NCBI GenBank assembly: GCA_902773195.1
Contig: CACYDL010000020.1
Location: 1-7,046, forward strand
Direction of reading: 5' to 3'
DNA: 7,046 nt
Source of the DNA: an uncultured Lachnospiraceae bacterium
GTDB taxonomy: Bacteria; Bacillota_A; Clostridia; Lachnospirales; Lachnospiraceae
Both the position numbers and the translations under genes were made by a program. Positions 5,922 through 7,046 of the stretch are shown piece after piece; the stretch's first letter is position 1, and the number at the start of each line of letters is the position of its first letter. The notes under the pieces were generated by a model. It did not search any database. It saw only the letters and a program-made list of their open reading frames with translations, and was not told where the DNA came from.

Positions 5922-6220
5922 GCGCGGCAGGACAGGGGAGGCGGTACTGGTACAGGAGGGGAGACAGGAGAAGGGGCTGGTTTCAGACACAATCGTCTGA
6001 TCGCTCTTCCTGACCTTTGCCGATGCCGCGGTATGGCGACGTCGCCGGAAAAAGGTCGGAAAAGGGCGGATTGCGCAATAAAGTGTCGTGTTGTAAAATT
6101 GATGACATCACGGAAATCACCGCTTTGTGAAAACTCAAAGCGCTTCAGAGATGAAGAGCGGCCGGGAGTGCTCTATATCAGAAGAGCCGTCGCTGACCCG
6201 GTTCCCGAGGAAAAACAAGG
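5922..6220 (+). other. Gene-free stretch with several perfect inverted repeats
   Basis: No convincing long gene lies between the PspC terminator and the acetyltransferase; the longest open frame lacks a ribosome site, starts inside the terminator and has an unlikely composition. Visible inverted repeats are TCAGAC/GTCTGA (5983-5988 with 5995-6000), GACCTTT/AAAGGTC (6012-6018 with 6051-6057, enclosing the palindrome GGCGACGTCGCC at 6035-6046), CGCTTTG/CAAAGCG (6121-6127 with 6136-6142), CTTCA/TGAAG around a GAGA loop (6143-6156), GCTCT/AGAGC (6170-6174 with 6183-6187), and GCCGTCG/CGACGGC (6186-6192 with 6235-6241). Those after about 6105 would sit in the acetyltransferase mRNA leader. No known riboswitch or T-box core sequence was recognised. 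It could be a structured leader, a small RNA, or simply GC-rich spacer with chance pairings. Confidence 0.4.
6071..6099 (+). promoter_or_regulatory. Candidate promoter for the acetyltransferase operon
   Basis: TTGCGC (6071-6076) and TAAAAT (6094-6099) are separated by exactly 17 bases. The -10 matches consensus at five of six positions; the -35 keeps only the TTG. A start near 6106 would leave a leader of about 170 bases before ATG 6277, long for a simple gene. It lies beyond the PspC terminator, where a new promoter is needed. Confidence 0.5.
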
Positions 6221-6280
6221 ATGATGAAACACTTCGACGGCCCGGTGCCTGCACGATGGGATAACGGAGGTGAACGATGA
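6221..6280 (+). CDS. Possible 19-codon leader ORF overlapping the acetyltransferase start
   Basis: From ATG 6221 (or the adjacent ATG 6224) a short frame encodes MMKHFDGPVPARWDNGGER and stops at TGA 6278-6280. That stop overlaps the acetyltransferase ATG as ATGA. A modest GAGG lies at 6207-6210, ten bases upstream. The frame is closed by an in-frame TGA at 6194, so it cannot be longer. The acetyltransferase's own GGAGGTG ribosome site is inside this ORF, so translation of the leader could uncover or occlude it. There is no homology evidence, and a 20-codon frame arises easily by chance, so this is a weak call. Confidence 0.25.
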   Translation: MMKHFDGPVPARWDNGGER

Positions 6281-6744
6281 CGTTTCGATTTGCGGCGGAG
6301 GAGGACTGCGCCCTGATTCTTGATTTTATCCGCGGTCTTGCCGACTATGAACATATGTCCGACCAGGTGGTGGCCACGGAGGAGCTGCTGAAGGAGTGGC
6401 TGTTCGAGAAGAAAAAAGCCGAAGTGCTGCTGGTCTGCGAGGGAGACAAGGCGGTGGGAATGGCGCTTTTCTTCCACAACTTCTCCACCTTCCTCGGGCG
6501 GGCCGGCATCCATCTGGAGGATCTGTTCGTGCTGCCCGAATACAGAGGAAAAGGCTATGGAAAAGCCCTGCTGAAGCGGCTGGCCCGGATAGCGCTTGAG
6601 CGGGGATGCGGACGCCTGGAGTGGTGCTGTCTCGACTGGAACCGTCCGAGCATCGATTTCTATCTGTCTCTGGGGGCTGCGCCGATGGAGGAGTGGACGA
6701 CCTACCGCCTGACAGGAAGCACGCTTGAGGAAATGGCAGAATAA
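6277..6744 (+). CDS. GNAT-family N-acetyltransferase, SSAT (diamine acetyltransferase)-like
   Basis: This 155-residue GNAT enzyme transfers acetyl from acetyl-CoA to an amine. The acetyl-CoA pyrophosphate loop is RGKGYG (90-95), preceded by the strand IHLEDLFVLPEYR (78-90). The last motif, WNRPSIDFYLSLGA (121-134), carries the conserved Tyr129. The pair EDLFVLPEYRG and WN.PSI.FY..LGA matches the spermidine/spermine and diamine acetyltransferase (SSAT) subgroup, so a polyamine, thialysine or related small amine is the likely acceptor, though specificity cannot be read from the sequence. Length fits the subgroup (about 150-170). The ribosome site is GGAGGTG at 6266-6272. The flavodoxin-like gene starts 17 bases after the stop, so both are likely on one transcript. 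There is no signal peptide; it is cytoplasmic. Confidence 0.92.
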   Translation: MTFRFAAEEDCALILDFIRGLADYEHMSDQVVATEELLKEWLFEKKKAEVLLVCEGDKAVGMALFFHNFSTFLGRAGIHLEDLFVLPEYRGKGYGKALLKRLARIALERGCGRLEWCCLDWNRPSIDFYLSLGAAPMEEWTTYRLTGSTLEEMAE

Positions 6745-6761
6745 CGGAAGGAGAGCAGAGC

Positions 6762-7046
6762 ATGAGTAAGAGAATTATTGCCGTCAACGCCGGTCCGAGA
6801 AAAGGGTGGAATACGGAGACGCTGATCAGTGAGGCGTCGAAAGGCGCGGAGGCCGCCGGCGCCGCCGTGGAGAGATTCGATCTTTTCCGGCTGGAGAGAT
6901 ATACCGGCTGCATCTCCTGTTTCGGCTGCAAGAGAGAGAAGTTCAAGGCTCACTGTATCTGCCGCGACGGTCTGACACCGGTGCTGGATGCTATCCGCGA
7001 GGCAGACGGACTGATCATCGGGTCGCCGAACTATCTGGGCGATCTG
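6762..7046 (+). CDS. Flavodoxin-fold / NADPH-dependent FMN reductase-like protein with cysteine cluster, 3' partial
   Basis: Ninety-five codons are present before the window ends. The N-terminal strand and FMN phosphate loop, RIIAVNAGPRKGWNTETL (4-21), correspond to the usual 'GSPRK.GNT' of the family. Then comes a helix (SEASKGAEAAGA) and the cysteine-rich segment C50-x2-C53-x2-C56 with Cys65 and Cys67 (TGCISCFGCKREKFKAHCIC). ADGLIIGSPNYLGDL (81-95) is the family's third strand and flavin-contact loop. The first three cysteines resemble the compact cluster of iron-sulfur flavoproteins, but many relatives with CxxCxxC are not shown to bind iron-sulfur, so cofactor content beyond FMN is uncertain. 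The ribosome site AAGGAG is at 6748-6753. It probably acts as a cytoplasmic quinone, flavin or nitro-compound reductase; the true electron acceptor is unknown. The full family length is about 180-210 residues, so roughly half is missing. Confidence 0.88.
   Translation, partial: MSKRIIAVNAGPRKGWNTETLISEASKGAEAAGAAVERFDLFRLERYTGCISCFGCKREKFKAHCICRDGLTPVLDAIREADGLIIGSPNYLGDL

Noticed and set aside
5904..6224. 106-codon plus-strand frame between the PspC terminator and the acetyltransferase
   Set aside because: The start lies inside the terminator hairpin and no ribosome site precedes it. Its N-terminal half is glycine/threonine low-complexity, and a candidate promoter lies inside it.
6100..6276. 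T-box or known riboswitch in the acetyltransferase leader
   Set aside because: The conserved T-box core and the familiar riboswitch motifs I could look for by eye are absent, and there is no terminator hairpin with a T-tract before the gene.
6178..6946. Minus-strand frames opposite the acetyltransferase and flavodoxin-like genes
   Set aside because: They are antisense to two genes with clear family motifs and ribosome sites, and their composition is Pro/Arg/Ser-rich shadow sequence.

Overview
The window looks like chromosomal DNA of a moderately GC-rich, Gram-positive-type anaerobe. Clostridia, and most likely a Lachnospiraceae relative, is my best guess. The grounds are strong GGAGG-type ribosome binding sites before almost every gene, tightly packed short operons, a sugar-type (CUT2/RbsAC-like) ABC transporter with a 'TPTVGID' second ATPase half, a small stand-alone PspC-domain protein, a GDSNTYGYDP-type SGNH hydrolase and a flavodoxin-fold reductase with a cysteine cluster. 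The taxonomic guess is inference; no rRNA or other marker gene is present.

Region 1 (1-3540, plus strand) is the 3' part of a sugar-uptake operon: a double-ATPase subunit whose N-terminus lies outside the window, then two different RbsC-type permeases. They are coupled by a 4-base GTGA overlap and a 15-base gap. The solute-binding protein that such systems need is not here and is probably upstream. A perfect 10-bp hairpin at 3513-3536 ends the operon and also serves the gene converging from the other side.

Region 2 (3553-4271, minus strand) is one gene for a membrane-anchored coiled-coil protein of unknown function, driven by a good sigma-A-type promoter (GTGACA-17-TATAAT).

Region 3 (4272-5921, plus strand) opens with a purine-only-looking leader built of 9-10 base repeats. 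It continues with an SGNH hydrolase, an unrecognised 136-residue protein overlapping it by ATGA, and a 69-residue PspC-domain membrane protein. It closes at a clear intrinsic terminator.

Region 4 (5922-7046, plus strand) starts with about 350 bases without a convincing long gene but with several perfect inverted repeats, a candidate promoter and a possible 19-codon leader ORF whose stop overlaps the next start. Then come an SSAT-like GNAT acetyltransferase and the 5' part of a flavodoxin-family / NADPH-dependent FMN reductase-like gene cut by the window end.

No mobile element, CRISPR array, tRNA, rRNA or defence locus was seen. Most of the window is ordinary metabolism. The parts that deserve a second look are the asymmetric ATPase sites, the unknown 136-residue partner of the hydrolase, the coiled-coil anchor, the purine repeat leader, and the structured leader before the acetyltransferase.
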